Source: Candidatus Andersenbacteria bacterium RIFCSPHIGHO2_02_FULL_46_16 (GTDB lineage Bacteria > Patescibacteriota > Andersenbacteria > UBA10190). From it: a stretch of 49,891 nt of DNA. Shown here in pieces: positions 48,070-49,891 of the stretch. The DNA lies in the NCBI GenBank assembly GCA_001817065.1, contig MHHQ01000007.1:1-49891 (forward strand), read 5' to 3'. The translations under genes were made by a program, and so were the position numbers. Within the stretch, counting starts at the first letter, position 1; each line of letters starts with the position of its first letter. The notes below the pieces were generated by a model, which saw only the letters and a list, made by a program, of their open reading frames with translations, made no database searches and was not told the origin of the DNA.

Positions 48070-48585
48070 AGCGCACGCCCCGGCCCTTTGGGCCGTGGGA
48101 TAAGCCAACTCCCGCCTCCCTTGCTACAATGAATACATGCCAAACAAGGTTATCTGGTGGCACGGGGCTCACAGTACGCATCGCCTGCTTTACCATATAG
48201 TCTTCGTACCCAAATACAGAAGAGCCGTCCTGCGGGGGAAACTGACCAGGCGGATATACCAGCTATGGTATGAATGTTGCAAAGTGAACAAGTGGTACAT
48301 TCATGAGCTACAGATCCTGCCGGATCACGTACACATGCTAATTCAGCTGCCACCGACGATCACGCCAGCTAAAGCCATCCAGTACCTCAAAAGCGGCTCC
48401 AGCCGAGTGATCCGGCGTGAGTATCCCGAGCTTGAAGAATGGTTGTGGGGCGATTCTCTCTGGCAGGACGGCTACTTTGCAGAAACGGTAGGACGAACAA
48501 ACGAAGAGGCGATGCGCCAGTATATCCGAAAGCAATGGGAGGCGGAGCCTAGCTCAAGCTCCGGCCTTTAGGCCGGAGATGTTGA
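48070..48585 (+). mobile_element. IS200/IS605-type element carrying tnpA only
   Basis: Left hairpin 48078-48099 (CCCCGGCCC-TTT-GGGCCG(T)GGG with one bulged T) and right hairpin CTCCGGCC-TTTA-GGCCGGAG 48559-48578 flank tnpA; outer boundaries approximate. Confidence 0.8.
48137..48571 (+). CDS. tnpA: IS200/IS605 family (Y1 HUH) transposase
   Basis: HRLLYHIVFVPKYRRAVLRG, LPDHVHMLIQLPPT (HUH-type HVH), Y in QYIRKQW region. Confidence 0.93.
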   Translation: MPNKVIWWHGAHSTHRLLYHIVFVPKYRRAVLRGKLTRRIYQLWYECCKVNKWYIHELQILPDHVHMLIQLPPTITPAKAIQYLKSGSSRVIRREYPELEEWLWGDSLWQDGYFAETVGRTNEEAMRQYIRKQWEAEPSSSSGL

Positions 48586-48610
48586 CATCAATGAATATTA
48601 GGAATAGTCT
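48582..48610 (+). promoter_or_regulatory. Sigma70-like promoter for 48671 gene
   Basis: TTGACA (48582-48587) - 17 nt - TAGTCT (48605-48610). Confidence 0.5.
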
Positions 48611-48670
48611 TTTTGTTTAGTGAAATAATTGATGTATGGTTGTTGTTCTTCAAAATCTAGGAGATAGACG

Positions 48671-49681
48671 ATGAATAAGCTACTGACTGACCTTGAATTT
48701 GATCATGATAAGTATGGATTACCCAGCTGGTCACAAGACGTTTTGGAAGCGTTCCGAGGATGCAACAGGGCTGGTCGAGAAGCACGGAATATGCTAGGGA
48801 ATGCTTATTGTACTGGCCTTATACATGACGTTGCAGTGATTGAGGTGCAGAAGAAGCTATTTTCTTTTGTACAAGAGTACATGGGCGAAATGCCAGACTT
48901 TGTGTTTCTAGAAAGACCTGACTACAGAAGAATTGAAGTGGGTGTTAAAACCGGCACGTTTTCTTCTAAGTCGCAGCACAGTGTTTGTATTAGAGCTGGC
49001 GGTGATTACTGGACTTACTATGTACCGCGAATGGATTGTGTATATAGAGGTGCGAATATTGGTGCTGAATATACGCCCGGAGAAACAAATTTTCTTGGTT
49101 TTGAAGTTATTCACAGTCAGGATTGCTCACAATGGCCTGGCTTCATTGCTTTTGATGACACTGGTATAAACGAAGGACATCGGCGGCGACTTGATGCAGA
49201 TGATCTGGCCAAAGTCATTGAAGCTATAAGTCAACATCTGGTGAATCCTGTCAGCCAAGAAGTATTTAGCAACCTAGTGATTGATTTTGACCGTATATGG
49301 GAAAACGAGGGAAAGGAGACGGAAAACACTATGAAATTGTATGGGCAAAAAATTCGTAATTGCATATTCGGGCTTGTATCGGCTATTAAAGCGGGTGGTA
49401 TTGAGCTGCCGGGATGTGTGATCTGGCGTATCGGGGAAGATGACGCTACTTGTGTTCTCACTGAAGAGAGGAGAGTAGTGGAGGCCCCGGTTGTTACTTC
49501 AGAATGGCTATTCTTTTGGCAGTCTCGTAAGATTGACTTAGCTAAAGGTTTTGATGTAGACGATGAACGAATTATCAGACTTTGTGAAGGTCTAGCGCGA
49601 GAACTTATTGAGTTGTTGCCCAATCGTCTCAGCAGAGCGTTGCTGGAATATCTAGGTAACTGGCAGTCTCGTACATATTAA
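48671..49681 (+). CDS. Hypothetical protein (336 aa)
   Basis: Long ORF with AGGAG 5' of ATG and a downstream terminator; no family recognised. Confidence 0.8.
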   Translation: MNKLLTDLEFDHDKYGLPSWSQDVLEAFRGCNRAGREARNMLGNAYCTGLIHDVAVIEVQKKLFSFVQEYMGEMPDFVFLERPDYRRIEVGVKTGTFSSKSQHSVCIRAGGDYWTYYVPRMDCVYRGANIGAEYTPGETNFLGFEVIHSQDCSQWPGFIAFDDTGINEGHRRRLDADDLAKVIEAISQHLVNPVSQEVFSNLVIDFDRIWENEGKETENTMKLYGQKIRNCIFGLVSAIKAGGIELPGCVIWRIGEDDATCVLTEERRVVEAPVVTSEWLFFWQSRKIDLAKGFDVDDERIIRLCEGLARELIELLPNRLSRALLEYLGNWQSRTY

Positions 49682-49694
49682 TTGAGTTGAGAAT

Positions 49695-49737
49695 CCCCCT
49701 TTTTTCTGTTTGGAAATACGAAGAGAGGGGGCTTTTT
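49695..49737 (+). terminator. Terminator after 48671 gene
   Basis: CCCCCT...AGGGGG then cTTTTTT. Confidence 0.65.
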
Positions 49738-49830
49738 TATAGACAAATATATGATAAGGAGCTTAGATGAGTAGCATGTTAGTAAACCTGTGTACCCCCG
49801 GAGGTGGACAGTAGTAAAAGGCTTGACTGG

Positions 49831-49851
49831 GTAACCGCTCACCGGTTAAGG
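49831..49851. repeat. GTAACCGCTCACCGGTTAAGG motif, second copy of the 9805-9825 sequence
   Basis: 19/21 identity with GTAACTGCTCACAGGTTAAGG at 9805-9825. Confidence 0.7.
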
Positions 49852-49891
49852 AAGTGGTAGAATAGAAGCAACGGTAAAAACAAACACTAAG

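Noticed and set aside
1-49891. Alternative genetic code (UGA recoded as Gly, as in some CPR lineages)
   Set aside because: Several core genes (e.g. fusA, epimerase, secondary genes) end cleanly at TGA and no in-frame TGA was needed inside recognisable genes.
1-49891. CRISPR array or cas genes
   Set aside because: No regularly spaced 25-40 bp repeats with unique spacers and no Cas-like ORF; the repeats present are degenerate and irregularly spaced.
1-49891. tRNA or rRNA genes
   Set aside because: Scanned intergenic regions by eye for T-arm and acceptor patterns and rRNA motifs; none convincing.

Overview
The window looks like a chromosomal segment of a Candidate Phyla Radiation (Patescibacteria-type) bacterium. 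The evidence is a compact str/S10/spc ribosomal locus with no rpmD (uL30), many overlapping genes, and standard use of UGA as stop. Layout: (i) 1-2 kb, a truncated RelE-like toxin ORF and an intact ISAs1-family IS with perfect 18-bp terminal inverted repeats, inserted into or next to a second, truncated transposase. (ii) 2.0-8.5 kb, a tightly overlapping five-gene accessory operon: double ATP-grasp ligase, dipeptide epimerase, methyltransferase, MurL-like PP-loop protein and DegT-like PLP-fold protein. This is the best candidate for an undescribed system, possibly a small epimerised/methylated peptide pathway. (iii) 8.7-29.5 kb, rpmB, an M50 protease, rpsL-rpsG-fusA-tuf-rpsJ, a reverse-strand zinc-ribbon membrane protein splitting the S10 operon, then rplC to rplO, secY, adk and map. 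(iv) 29.7-33 kb, an island of hypothetical genes. (v) 33-44 kb, ruvX, uppS, GT2, galT and a glycolytic cluster (tpiA, fba, PfkB, gap, 2-hydroxyacid DH, pgk, eno). (vi) 44-50 kb, repeat-rich intergenic DNA, a four-helix-bundle-like protein, recJ, RNase HI, an IS200/IS605 tnpA element with terminal hairpins, and a hypothetical gene. Other observations: S12 has non-consensus residues at two classical streptomycin positions, dispersed repeats supply start and stop codons of core genes, MITE-like inverted-repeat elements occur (one abutting the str promoter), and several orphan genes share TTGACA promoters plus AGGAG Shine-Dalgarno sites. All calls come from reading the sequence; no database search was run.
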